Positions 8,401 through 15,520 of a stretch of 33,672 bases of DNA are shown piece after piece. Within the stretch, counting starts at the first letter, position 1; each line of letters opens with the position of its first letter. This DNA is from Chlorobiales bacterium. GTDB lineage: Bacteria; Bacteroidota; Chlorobiia; Chlorobiales; Chlorobiaceae. The position numbers and the translations under genes are program-made. The stretch covers positions 1 to 33,672 of the forward strand of contig JAKSDC010000195.1 of NCBI GenBank assembly GCA_022360275.1, written 5' to 3'. Below the pieces are notes generated by a model. The model worked only from the letters and a program-made list of their open reading frames with translations. It searched no databases and was not told the origin of the DNA.

Positions 8401-8652
8401 GACTTTATCCAGCTGCGTATGCAGGAGGGGGTGGAGCTGAAAGAAGCCGTAATAGAGGCCGCCGCTGTTCGTACCCGGCCGATTCTGTTGACGGCGGGTA
8501 CGGTGGTTATCGGTGCGATTGTGATCCTGTTCGATCCGATCTTTCAGGGGCTTGCAATCTCGCTGATGTGGGGTGCGCTGCTTTCGACTGTCTTGACTCT
8601 CGGCGTGGTTCCGCTGACCTATTATCTCGTGGAGAAGAAAAAGAGTGTATAA
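5443..8652 (+). CDS. RND-family efflux transporter, HAE-like
   Basis: A 1069-residue inner-membrane proton-driven RND pump of full length. The N-terminal helix is followed by a porter loop (REEEPQISVPLVDLYFSYPG). TM4 carries GIVVDDSIIIAENIH, with the proton-relay aspartates at 416 and 417. A second porter loop precedes the last helices. The double Asp argues for an HAE-type (organic substrate) rather than HME-type heavy-metal pump. In TM10 the usual relay lysine is replaced by arginine (IMVRNSVLIIDF, Arg980), as in some other RND subgroups. The start is well supported by AAAGGAGG just upstream. It lies in the operon with TolC and the short adaptor; the substrate is unknown. Confidence 0.93.
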   Translation: MREGIAGVLAKLFINSKLTPLLMMTALLVGVLATFMTPREEEPQISVPLVDLYFSYPGGSAKEVEERVAKPVEKYLTEIEGVDYVYSISQKDFALVTVRYNVGDDTEESMVKLWATIMKNMDKMPAGVQIPLVKKVTIDDVPVVTLTFWSDSYGPYELRRVAGQVADELKKIENIGDVNLNGGLKRQLRVVLDKNKLAQYRITPLQIARQIRASNSQVTAGTFQQMNREFTVKTGKFLKTAEDVRNVVVGIYNSDAVYLKDVAEVIDGPEEVDNYTFFGYGAASHDAEKQGEYPAVTLTVAKRKGTDATELANKVLAKIESLKGSVITSGINVIETRNYGETASEKVFTLLEHLVGAVIAVTIVVGLFLGWRGGLVVFASVPITFALTLLVYYLFDYTLNRVTLFALIFVTGIVVDDSIIIAENIHRHFSMRRMPKLQAAITAINEVGNPTILATFTVIASVLPMVFVSGLMGPYMSPMPIGASLAMIFSLFVALIGTPWLAFRLLKAEKGHSEEYDIRQSVYYKIYNKTLAPLLTSWWKATIAFVFVGLLLLGAVSMIPLKMVELKMLPFDNKSEFQVIVDMPEGTTLEQTARVSKDIVSYIRTVPEVENYQYYVGTHAPINFNGLVRHYYLRQNDNMADIQVNLVHKSERRDQSHDIAKRVRPRVQEIAAKYGANAKVVEVPPGPPVLSTIVAEIYGPDMEQQIALARQIKAVMEDTPGVVDVDWMVEDDQKVYTMVIDKQKAAFRGITTEQITNTLRMALDGVDVGLLHTDTELEPVTLELRLPISARASILDLSDIFVKSQGMSSLTTRLPAGEMVPLSELVSIEETVEDKSIYRKDLKGVVYVTADVAGVTESPVYAMLEMDERIRELETPGGYRISPLYTAPPFSEEKLAMKWDGEWQITFEVFRDLGAAFAVVLVIIYLLIVGWFQSFKTPLVMMVAIPLSLVGIIPGHFIHGAFFTATSMIGMIALAGIMVRNSVLIIDFIQLRMQEGVELKEAVIEAAAVRTRPILLTAGTVVIGAIVILFDPIFQGLAISLMWGALLSTVLTLGVVPLTYYLVEKKKSV

Positions 8653-8670
8653 TTTTTACTTGGTAAGGAA

Positions 8671-8976
8671 ATGAAATTTCTTGCAATTATGGGGCATGAA
8701 GAGACCCGCCCCCAGGTACGGGACATTTTCAAAAAGTTTGAAGTGCTGATGTTCAGCAATATGGCAATCAAGGGTTGCTACTGCGACAAAGGAATTACCG
8801 GTCAGGCATGGTGGCCCGCGGAGAAGGGGGTTGGCTCCTATTCCTCGCTTTGTTTCGCCATACTTGAAGATGAAAAAGCGGAGCTGATCATTGCCGAGCT
8901 TGAAAACAACCCCATTGCCATCGAACCGGAATTTCCTGCAAGGGCATTTTTAATGAACGTGGAAAAAATGGTTTGA
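8671..8976 (+). CDS. Small PII-like protein following the RND pump
   Basis: A 101-residue soluble protein beginning 18 bases after the pump gene, with AAGGA just upstream of the ATG. Its predicted strand/helix order fits a ferredoxin-like or PII-like fold: strand MKFLAIMG, helix RPQVRDIFKKF, strand NMAIKGCYCDKG, strand SLCFAILE, helix EKAELIIAELENN, and a last strand at RAFLMNVE. PII-like small proteins (for example DUF3240) occur next to some RND operons. I cannot assign it to a specific family. A Cys-x-Cys pair (GCYC) in the second strand could bind metal or react with sulfur species. The fold call is inference. Confidence 0.65.
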   Translation: MKFLAIMGHEETRPQVRDIFKKFEVLMFSNMAIKGCYCDKGITGQAWWPAEKGVGSYSSLCFAILEDEKAELIIAELENNPIAIEPEFPARAFLMNVEKMV

Positions 8977-8980
8977 CACC

Positions 8981-9622
8981 ATGTATTTGAAACAGTTCCG
9001 AACAGGGGGCGACCGGAATTTCGGCTATCTGGTTGCCGATGAAAAGAGCAAACAGGCATTCGTTGTTGATCCGTCCAACAATCCCGCGATGATCGTCGAT
9101 GAAGCCCGTGAACAGGGATTCACTATCCGGTATGTTTTTTGTACCCATGGACATTACGACCATGTCAATGGTAACGAAGAGATAGCCCGGTTGACCGGCC
9201 TTGTCCCGTTGCTCTACGGTTCGGTCTGTTCCGAGACAGGGCAAAGAGTCGAAGACGGCGCGGTTTTTCCTCTCGGGAATCTGGAGGTTCGCATTATGCA
9301 TACCCCCGGTCATACGGAGGACTCCATGTGCCTTTACGCCGGGGACGCCCTGCTTACCGGCGATACCCTTTTTGTCGGCAAGGTCGGCGGTACCGACTTG
9401 GGAGCACAGGCTGAAGAGGAGTACCGCTCACTCCATGAAAAACTCATGACCCTTCCTGAAAACACAAGGGTTTTTCCTGGTCATGATTACGGAACCGCAC
9501 CGCAGTCAACCATCGGCGAGGAAAAGAAAACCAATCCGTTTCTCATTCAACCCGATCTCGAGATGTTTATCGATCTGAAACGGAACTGGACGGCCTACAA
9601 GCGAAAGCATGGAATAGCATAA
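8981..9622 (+). CDS. MBL-fold hydrolase resembling ETHE1 persulfide dioxygenase / glyoxalase II
   Basis: A 213-residue metallo-beta-lactamase-fold protein with the metal motif THGHYDH (His56, His58, Asp60, His61), a second histidine in MHTPGHTEDS, the bridging Asp in LTGDTLFVG, and a last His in FPGHDYG. The end, STIGEEKKTNPFL, and the GHDYG segment resemble ETHE1-type persulfide dioxygenases. The usual GRTD loop is GGTD here, so the exact substrate is uncertain; a glyoxalase II-like thioester hydrolase is the main alternative. It starts 4 bases after the PII-like gene and is the last gene of the operon headed by the CstR-like repressor. The association of CstR-type regulators with persulfide dioxygenases is known in other bacteria. 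Confidence 0.85.
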   Translation: MYLKQFRTGGDRNFGYLVADEKSKQAFVVDPSNNPAMIVDEAREQGFTIRYVFCTHGHYDHVNGNEEIARLTGLVPLLYGSVCSETGQRVEDGAVFPLGNLEVRIMHTPGHTEDSMCLYAGDALLTGDTLFVGKVGGTDLGAQAEEEYRSLHEKLMTLPENTRVFPGHDYGTAPQSTIGEEKKTNPFLIQPDLEMFIDLKRNWTAYKRKHGIA

Positions 9623-9680
9623 ACGGGAGTCGGCTTGATAGCCTGAATGTTGTTGATTTGTTGAACGGTTGAATTGCATA

Positions 9681-9708
9681 CTGCCGACTGAAGACCGCTG
9701 ACTGATTC
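9681..9708. repeat. Four imperfect heptamer units (CTGNNGA-like)
   Basis: Four consecutive 7-base units in the space after the MBL gene: CTGCCGA, CTGAAGA, CCGCTGA, CTGATTC. Just upstream (9652-9675) is a period-8 stretch with three GTTGA-starting units. The remainder of the gap 9623-9892 is AT-rich and presumably holds the promoter of the CBS gene, but no convincing -35/-10 pair stood out. Confidence 0.4.
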
Positions 9709-9892
9709 TTGCCTCTTTTCTTTCTTCCCTGGTTGTGACGGTTTGGAATTTTTTTTGTACATTTACTGCCCGTGCCTAAAAAGTGGAAGAGTTTTTTCTG
9801 TCTTTTTATAATATTCGTATATGAGCATACGGTTGTATATCAATTAATAACCGGGGAAATTATATATCCTTATTAACCAGAGACTTACCGAT

Positions 9893-10339
9893 ATGGATCA
9901 GCTTGTAAAATTACGCACACAACCTGTTTCTGCACTGATGCAGAAGGATTTTCATACTATCAAAGGCAGTTGTACTGTTGCTGAAGCGATTCAGCTGATG
10001 AAAAAGCACAACCAGAGCGGACTTGTTGTAGAGCCCAGAAACGAGGACGACTGTTATGGCGTCGTGACCGAGAAGGATATTCTTGAAAAGGTTATTGATC
10101 CGGGAGAAGATGTGCATCGTGATCCATGGAACACCCCTGTTTTCCAGATCATGAGCAAACCGGTGATCAGCATTAATCCCAGTCTCAGGATCAAGTACGC
10201 GCTTCGTCTGATGAAACGGACCAACGTTCGCCGCTTGACTGTCATGGATCATGACAAGGTGGTCGGTGTACTCAACATGAGCGATGTCCTCCATGCTGTA
10301 GAAGAGTTGCCGGCTCACGACGACAATATTGCATTATAG
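9893..10339 (+). CDS. Tandem CBS-domain protein
   Basis: A 148-residue protein made of two CBS domains, about residues 10-66 (VSALMQKDFHTIKG through GVVTEKDILEKVI) and 82-142 (VFQIMSKPVISINP through VVGVLNMSDVLHAV). CBS pairs (Bateman modules) bind adenine nucleotides or SAM and act as energy or ligand sensors. There is no attached effector domain, so it would act on a partner protein. It is a single gene between the RND operon and the sdh operon, both on the same strand. The partner cannot be told from context. Confidence 0.85.
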   Translation: MDQLVKLRTQPVSALMQKDFHTIKGSCTVAEAIQLMKKHNQSGLVVEPRNEDDCYGVVTEKDILEKVIDPGEDVHRDPWNTPVFQIMSKPVISINPSLRIKYALRLMKRTNVRRLTVMDHDKVVGVLNMSDVLHAVEELPAHDDNIAL

Positions 10340-10468
10340 CCTGCCGTTGTTACTGGATTTCGTTTCTTTTTAACGTATTTGTGATTCATTGAAAAACGGG
10401 CACAGCGGATGTCGGCCCGCATAAAAACTGAAGCTGCAGGCGCAGTTCAGAGAAGGAGATTTAACTGT

Positions 10469-12172
10469 ATGAAGCCATTTGATATAGTTGTTGTCGGCGG
10501 CGGCGGTTCCGGGTTGTATGCAGCCATGGAAGCCATGAAAGTAAATCCTTCGCTCAATATAGCCGTGCTGTCAAAAGTTTATCCGAACCGCTCGCATACC
10601 TCTGCAGCCCAGGGGGGGGCTAACGCAGCTCTGGCCAACAAGGCAAAGGATGACACGGTTGAAATGCATATTTTCGACACTATCAAAGGCAGTGACTACC
10701 TTGCTGACCAGGATGCGGTTGAGGTGTTATGTTCGGAAGCTCCGAAGATTATCAGGGAACTCGACAATATCGGTACTCCCTGGTCGAGAATGGAGGACAA
10801 AACCATTGCACAGAGGCCTTTCGGAGGTGCAGGCAGACCCCGTTGCTGTTACTGTGCCGACAAAACAGGGCATACCATCCTGCAAAGTCTCTATGAGCAG
10901 TGCCTTAAGAAAGGTGTTTTCTTCTTCAACGAATACTTTGTTTTGAGCCTTGCAACCAGCGGCAGCAAGTCGAAAGGATTGATCGCGATGAACATGCGTA
11001 CCGGCAAGGTCGAGGCGTTTCCGGCAAGGACGGTGATTCTGGCTACAGGCGGTTACGCAAAAATGTATTGGAACCGTTCCAGCAATGCGGCCGGTAACAC
11101 CGGTGACGGTCAGGCTATTGCTTATCGTGCAGGCATTCCGCTCAAGGATATGGAGTTCGTCCAGTTCCACCCTACAGGTTTGAGAAAAAGCGGACTGCTT
11201 GTTACAGAAGGTGCCCGTGGCGAGGGCGGCTATCTGGTCAACAACAAGGGGGATCGCTTCATGAGCAGCTATGCCCCCGAGAAAATGGAGCTTGGGCCCC
11301 GCGACCTCGTTTCACGCTCCATTGAAACCGAAATCCTTGAAGGAAGGGGGTTCGACAGTCCCGCCGGTCCGTATATGCATCTTGATCTCAGGCATCTTGG
11401 CCCTGACCTTATCAAGTCGAGGCTGCCCCAGATTCGTGAAATGTCCATGTATTTTGAGGGCGTTGATCCGATCGATGAACCGATTCCGATCAGACCGACG
11501 GCACACTATTCCATGGGGGGGATCGATACCGATATTTTCGGGAGAACCGTCATGGAGGGCGTATATGCGGCGGGAGAGGCGGCGTGTGTGTCTGTGCATG
11601 GGGCAAACCGGCTTGGAGGCAACTCCCTTCTGGATATTCTTGTTTTCGGAAGAATTACCGGCCGTACGGCAGCAGAGGAGGCCTGCAAGTTTGAACCGGC
11701 AGAAATTACCCCTGCCGAGTTAAAAGAAACGGAAGAGGAACTCAGGGATTACATGAAGCCGTCCGGTCATTATGAGCGGTACGGGGCTCTTCGTGAAGAA
11801 CTCGGTCATACGCTCGGACAGAATGTCGGTATTTTTCGTGAGGCATCGAAGATACAGAAAGGCATTTCTGATATACGTGAGCTCAAAGAGCGTTTCAAAC
11901 ATGTTCGCGTTTTTGATACCAGTGATGTATTCAACACGAACCTCATGCAGGTTCTCGAACTGAGAAACATGCTTGATCTGGCGGAAACTGTTGCGGTTGG
12001 AGCTTATGCCCGTGAGGAAAGCCGGGGTTCTCATACCAGGACTGATTTCCCGAAGCGTGATGATGAGAAATGGCACAAACATGCAATCTACACCTGGGTA
12101 AACGGTAAGCCGGAGATCGGTGAAAAACCGGTAACCATGGGTAAATATGAGTTGCAGGAAAGAACTTATTAA
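10469..12172 (+). CDS. sdhA: Succinate dehydrogenase/fumarate reductase flavoprotein subunit
   Basis: A 567-residue FAD subunit. The N-terminal dinucleotide-binding motif VVVGGGGSGLYAA is followed by SHTSAAQGGANAAL, whose histidine corresponds to the residue covalently bound to FAD. Catalytic-region motifs are TEGARGEGG, RPTAHYSMGG and HGANRLGGNSLLD. The upstream in-frame ATG at 10409 is rejected because AGAAGGAGA lies just before ATG 10469 and family homology begins there. It is first in an operon with an iron-sulfur subunit and an HdrB-like subunit. In green sulfur bacteria this enzyme is expected to run as a fumarate reductase in the reductive TCA cycle. Confidence 0.92.
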   Translation: MKPFDIVVVGGGGSGLYAAMEAMKVNPSLNIAVLSKVYPNRSHTSAAQGGANAALANKAKDDTVEMHIFDTIKGSDYLADQDAVEVLCSEAPKIIRELDNIGTPWSRMEDKTIAQRPFGGAGRPRCCYCADKTGHTILQSLYEQCLKKGVFFFNEYFVLSLATSGSKSKGLIAMNMRTGKVEAFPARTVILATGGYAKMYWNRSSNAAGNTGDGQAIAYRAGIPLKDMEFVQFHPTGLRKSGLLVTEGARGEGGYLVNNKGDRFMSSYAPEKMELGPRDLVSRSIETEILEGRGFDSPAGPYMHLDLRHLGPDLIKSRLPQIREMSMYFEGVDPIDEPIPIRPTAHYSMGGIDTDIFGRTVMEGVYAAGEAACVSVHGANRLGGNSLLDILVFGRITGRTAAEEACKFEPAEITPAELKETEEELRDYMKPSGHYERYGALREELGHTLGQNVGIFREASKIQKGISDIRELKERFKHVRVFDTSDVFNTNLMQVLELRNMLDLAETVAVGAYAREESRGSHTRTDFPKRDDEKWHKHAIYTWVNGKPEIGEKPVTMGKYELQERTY

Positions 12173-12242
12173 ACTCTTTAAGGACGGGTAGCTTCCCAGG
12201 GAAAGCCGCCCGACTTGGACAACATTCAGCAGGACGGGAATT

Positions 12243-13277
12243 ATGGCAGAGCATACAGAAGAAATGAGGGATATAACCTTCAGGATCAACCGGTTTAACC
12301 CTCAGGTAGACAACAAACCCTACTTTGATGATTATACCATCCCGGTTGAAAAGGGAATTACCGTTCTCAGGGCGTTGAACTATATCAAGGAGCATGTGGA
12401 TGCAACTGTGAGCTTCAGGGCATTCTGCCAGGCTGGTATTTGTGGCTCCTGCGGTATGAGGATCAACGGAATCTCGAAACTTGCCTGCACAACCCAGGTA
12501 TGGGATGAACTGGTACGGTGCAAGGTTGAAAATGTCATCAAGGTTGAGCCGCTGCGCAACATGCCGTTGATCAAGGATCTCGTTGTCGACATGGATCCAA
12601 TGGTTGACAAAATGAAGAAGTACTCCAACTGGGTCGAGTCGATCATGCCTGAAGAGAAGATGGGGGAAAAGGAGTTTCTGATCGCGGAAGAGGAGTTTCA
12701 GGAGTATGACAAAGCAACTGACTGTATTCTCTGTGCTTCATGTATGTCCGAGTGCTCTATTTTACGGGCGCATAAAGAGTATGTGGGACCTGCGGTTCTT
12801 TTGAAGTCGTACAGGATGAATGTCGACAGCCGGGACGGCGCTCACAATATGCGAATTGCGGAGCTTGTCAAGGATCACGGTGTCTGGGATTGTACGCACT
12901 GCTATCGCTGTCAGGAGACCTGTGTCAAGAGCATTCCGATAATGGATGGTATTCACGGTGTCCGTGAAGATGCGATTATTTCCCGCGGCGTCAAAGATAC
13001 AAGCGGCGCAAGACACGCCGAAGCTTTTATGGAGGATCTCCCGAAGAAAGGGAAACTTGTCGAGGCAACCCTGCCGATCAGGACCAACGGTATTGGATGG
13101 ACGTTGAAAAATTTGCTGCCCATGGCCTTTAAAATGATCATGAAGCGCAGAACGCCTCCACCGCCGCCTTTTGTAAAGCCGGCCAAAGGGATAAAGAAAT
13201 TCCGCGAAGAGTTCCAGGAGATGACCGAGCATGTCAAGCGGGACCAGAAGGATCATAAAAATCAATCAGGAGAATAG
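12243..13277 (+). CDS. sdhB: Succinate dehydrogenase/fumarate reductase iron-sulfur subunit
   Basis: A 344-residue subunit. The N-terminal plant-type ferredoxin domain has the [2Fe-2S] ligands Cys62, Cys67 and Cys70 (CQAGICGSC) and Cys82 (LACTT). The C-terminal domain has two cysteine motifs, CILCASCMSEC (161-171) and CTHCYRCQETC (217-227), for the remaining clusters. A basic/proline-rich tail (residues about 300-344, including TPPPPPFVKPAKG) makes it longer than the usual 230-260 residues. It carries electrons from the flavin of SdhA to the next subunit. It starts 70 bases after sdhA, and its stop lies within 5 bases of the ATG of the following gene, so the three are one operon. Confidence 0.92.
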   Translation: MAEHTEEMRDITFRINRFNPQVDNKPYFDDYTIPVEKGITVLRALNYIKEHVDATVSFRAFCQAGICGSCGMRINGISKLACTTQVWDELVRCKVENVIKVEPLRNMPLIKDLVVDMDPMVDKMKKYSNWVESIMPEEKMGEKEFLIAEEEFQEYDKATDCILCASCMSECSILRAHKEYVGPAVLLKSYRMNVDSRDGAHNMRIAELVKDHGVWDCTHCYRCQETCVKSIPIMDGIHGVREDAIISRGVKDTSGARHAEAFMEDLPKKGKLVEATLPIRTNGIGWTLKNLLPMAFKMIMKRRTPPPPPFVKPAKGIKKFREEFQEMTEHVKRDQKDHKNQSGE

Positions 13278-13281
13278 CAGT

Positions 13282-14130
13282 ATGAAGCGGTATGCATATT
13301 ATCTCAGCTGCATCAATGAGTCCATGACGAAAGAGGTGGATAAATCTATTGATCTCTGGCAAAAAGATCTTGATATCGATTTTGTAAAGCTGCACGAAAG
13401 CACCTGCTGCGGAGCAAGCAATCTCGATTATGTCAGCCCGAAACATTTCGCGCTTGTTAACGGCAGAAACATCGCTCTTGCCGAAAAGCTCGGTCTTGAC
13501 CTGGTGACTTCCTGCAACACCTGTCTCCTGACAATCAGAAGCGCCAAACAAAAGCTCGATGAGTCGGAAGCACTTCGTGACGAAGTGAACGGTATTCTGA
13601 AAAAAGAGGGTCTCGAATACAAGGGAACATCGGAAGTTCGCCATTTGCTCTGGGTGCTTAACGAAGATGTCGGTCTCGACACGATCAGTAAAAAGATCAA
13701 GGTGCCGTTGACGAACTATAAAATTGCCCCTTTTTACGGGTGCCATATTCTTCGTCCATCATCGTTACTCGGCAAGGATAATCCGCTGGAACCGTCATCG
13801 CTGGACAAGCTTATCGAGGCACTTGGCGGAAAGGTCGTTCCTTACGAGCATAAAAACAAATGTTGCGGTTTCCACACGCTGCTCGTTGCCGAGGAAGAGT
13901 CGCTGAGCCTTGCAGCCGAGGCTCTCGGCGAGGCGATCGAGTCGAAAGCCGATTTTATTGTAACACCTTGCCCGCTTTGTCACATCGTACTTGACAGCTA
14001 TCAGGCAAAAGCCCTGAAACAGGCGAACATCAGGAAGTCCATCCCGGTTTTCCATCTCTCTGAAATGGTAGGACTTGCGCTGGGGTATACTCCCAGACAG
14101 TTGGGGATAAAGCGTCATATCGTGACGTGA
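13282..14130 (+). CDS. HdrB/SdhE-like CCG-domain subunit of succinate dehydrogenase/fumarate reductase
   Basis: A 282-residue protein with two CCG domains. Cys10, Cys42-Cys43, Cys78 and Cys81 form the first set; Cys154, Cys194-Cys195, Cys230 and Cys233 form the second. This is the layout of heterodisulfide reductase subunit B and of the anchor subunit of type E (non-classical) succinate:quinone oxidoreductases. There is no multi-helix haem b anchor gene in the operon, so this subunit probably links the complex to the membrane and quinone. ATG 13282 is chosen over the upstream in-frame ATG at 13231 because a CAGGAGA ribosome site precedes it and it does not overlap sdhB. Confidence 0.88.
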   Translation: MKRYAYYLSCINESMTKEVDKSIDLWQKDLDIDFVKLHESTCCGASNLDYVSPKHFALVNGRNIALAEKLGLDLVTSCNTCLLTIRSAKQKLDESEALRDEVNGILKKEGLEYKGTSEVRHLLWVLNEDVGLDTISKKIKVPLTNYKIAPFYGCHILRPSSLLGKDNPLEPSSLDKLIEALGGKVVPYEHKNKCCGFHTLLVAEEESLSLAAEALGEAIESKADFIVTPCPLCHIVLDSYQAKALKQANIRKSIPVFHLSEMVGLALGYTPRQLGIKRHIVT

Positions 14131-14329
14131 AGAAGCCTGATGGCGGAATGGGGCTTGATGGTTGGGTGACTGCACAAGCCTTTTTACATTGGCTTTGCAA
14201 GCTAAATGGCTATTTCAAAAACGCTCAAAAAAGCGTAGCTTAGCACTTTCTTTGATTGCTCTCACCCGGGAAAAGACGGAGGCAGGTGAGCAGCGTTTTT
14301 CATAACTTTTTTAAATATTGCATTGCAGC

Positions 14330-15385
14330 ATGCTCAAAAATGATCTTTTTCTTCGGGCGTTGAAACGGCAACCGGTTCCAAGAACGCCAATCTGGGTAAT
14401 GCGTCAGGCAGGGCGTTATTTGCCAGAGTACCGTGCGGTCAGGGAAAAAACCGATTTTCTGACACTTTGCAAAACTCCTGAACTTGCGACGGAAGTTACT
14501 ATCCAGCCCGTTGATATCATTGGCGTGGACGCAGCCATTATTTTCTCCGATATTCTTGTTGTCAACGAAGCCATGGGCATGAATGTTGAGATCATCGAGT
14601 CCAAAGGCATCCGGCTTACACCCCCTATCCGTTCCCAGGTCGACATCGATCGGCTTATCGTACCCGACATTAACGAAAAGCTCGGTTATGTTCTGGATGC
14701 AATCCGTCTGACAAAGAAGGAGTTGGACAACAGGGTGCCTCTGATCGGCTTTTCAGGCGCTGCATGGACGCTCTTTACCTATGCTGTTGAAGGCGGGGGC
14801 TCCAAGAACTATGCTTTTGCCAAGAAAATGATGTATCGTGAACCGAAAATGGCGCACATGCTGCTCAGCAAGATTTCACGCGTTATTACCGAGTACCTTT
14901 TGATGCAGATCGACGCAGGTGCCGACGCTGTTCAGATTTTCGATTCCTGGGCAAGCGCCCTTTCCGAAGATGACTACCGTGAGTTTGCGCTCCCGTATAT
15001 CAAGGAGAGCGTTCAGGCGGTAAAAACCAAGTACCCTGACACTCCGGTCATTGTCTTTTCAAAAGATTGCAACACCATTCTTTCCGATATTGCCGACACT
15101 GGCTGCGACGCCATGGGACTCGGATGGAACATGGACATTGCCAAGGCACGTGCAGAGCTTAAAGACAGGGTGGCGCTTCAGGGTAACATGGATCCGACCG
15201 TACTGTATGGTACACATGATAAAATCAGGGCCGAGGCTGCCAAAATTCTCGAGCGTTTCGGCAAGCATACCAATGCTTCCGGTCATGTGTTCAACCTTGG
15301 CCATGGCATTCTTCCTGACGTCGATCCGGAAAATCTCAAATGCTTGGTTGATTTCGTTAAAGAAGAAAGCACCAAGTACCATTAG
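14330..15385 (+). CDS. hemE: Uroporphyrinogen III decarboxylase
   Basis: A 351-residue enzyme that decarboxylates the four acetate side chains of uroporphyrinogen III to coproporphyrinogen III, feeding haem and bacteriochlorophyll synthesis. Family hallmarks are the N-terminal PIWVMRQAGRYLPEY, the IIFSDILV segment, FSGAAWTLFTY, DSWASALS, and the C-terminal NLGHGILPDVDPEN. Length is typical. A TTG at 14318 is in frame, but ATG 14330 (MLKNDLFLRAL) fits the family start. The 199-base leader from 14131 shows short imperfect hairpins only (for example ACGCT/AGCGT at 14221-14236). Transcription ends at the hairpin at 15411. Confidence 0.95.
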   Translation: MLKNDLFLRALKRQPVPRTPIWVMRQAGRYLPEYRAVREKTDFLTLCKTPELATEVTIQPVDIIGVDAAIIFSDILVVNEAMGMNVEIIESKGIRLTPPIRSQVDIDRLIVPDINEKLGYVLDAIRLTKKELDNRVPLIGFSGAAWTLFTYAVEGGGSKNYAFAKKMMYREPKMAHMLLSKISRVITEYLLMQIDAGADAVQIFDSWASALSEDDYREFALPYIKESVQAVKTKYPDTPVIVFSKDCNTILSDIADTGCDAMGLGWNMDIAKARAELKDRVALQGNMDPTVLYGTHDKIRAEAAKILERFGKHTNASGHVFNLGHGILPDVDPENLKCLVDFVKEESTKYH

Positions 15386-15410
15386 CCCGCTTTTTTTTCT
15401 TTCTCTCTCG

Positions 15411-15446
15411 ACTCCGCTTTACTTCCGGGGAAAGCGGAGTTTTTTT
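15411..15446 (+). terminator. Rho-independent terminator after hemE
   Basis: A perfect 10-base stem, ACTCCGCTTT (15411-15420) pairing with AAAGCGGAGT (15431-15440), with a 10-base loop and followed by a T run to 15446. It lies 25 bases after the hemE stop and separates it from the K+ channel gene. Confidence 0.9.
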
Positions 15447-15520
15447 AGCTTGGTTATACTCTTTTCAAGAAGAATCAGGATCCGGTTGCGAAGGATCTCC
15501 AATAGCTAAAGCTAATCGTC

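Noticed and set aside
14131..14329. Possible riboswitch or attenuator in the hemE leader
   Set aside because: Only short, imperfect hairpins are visible and no known riboswitch core could be recognised.
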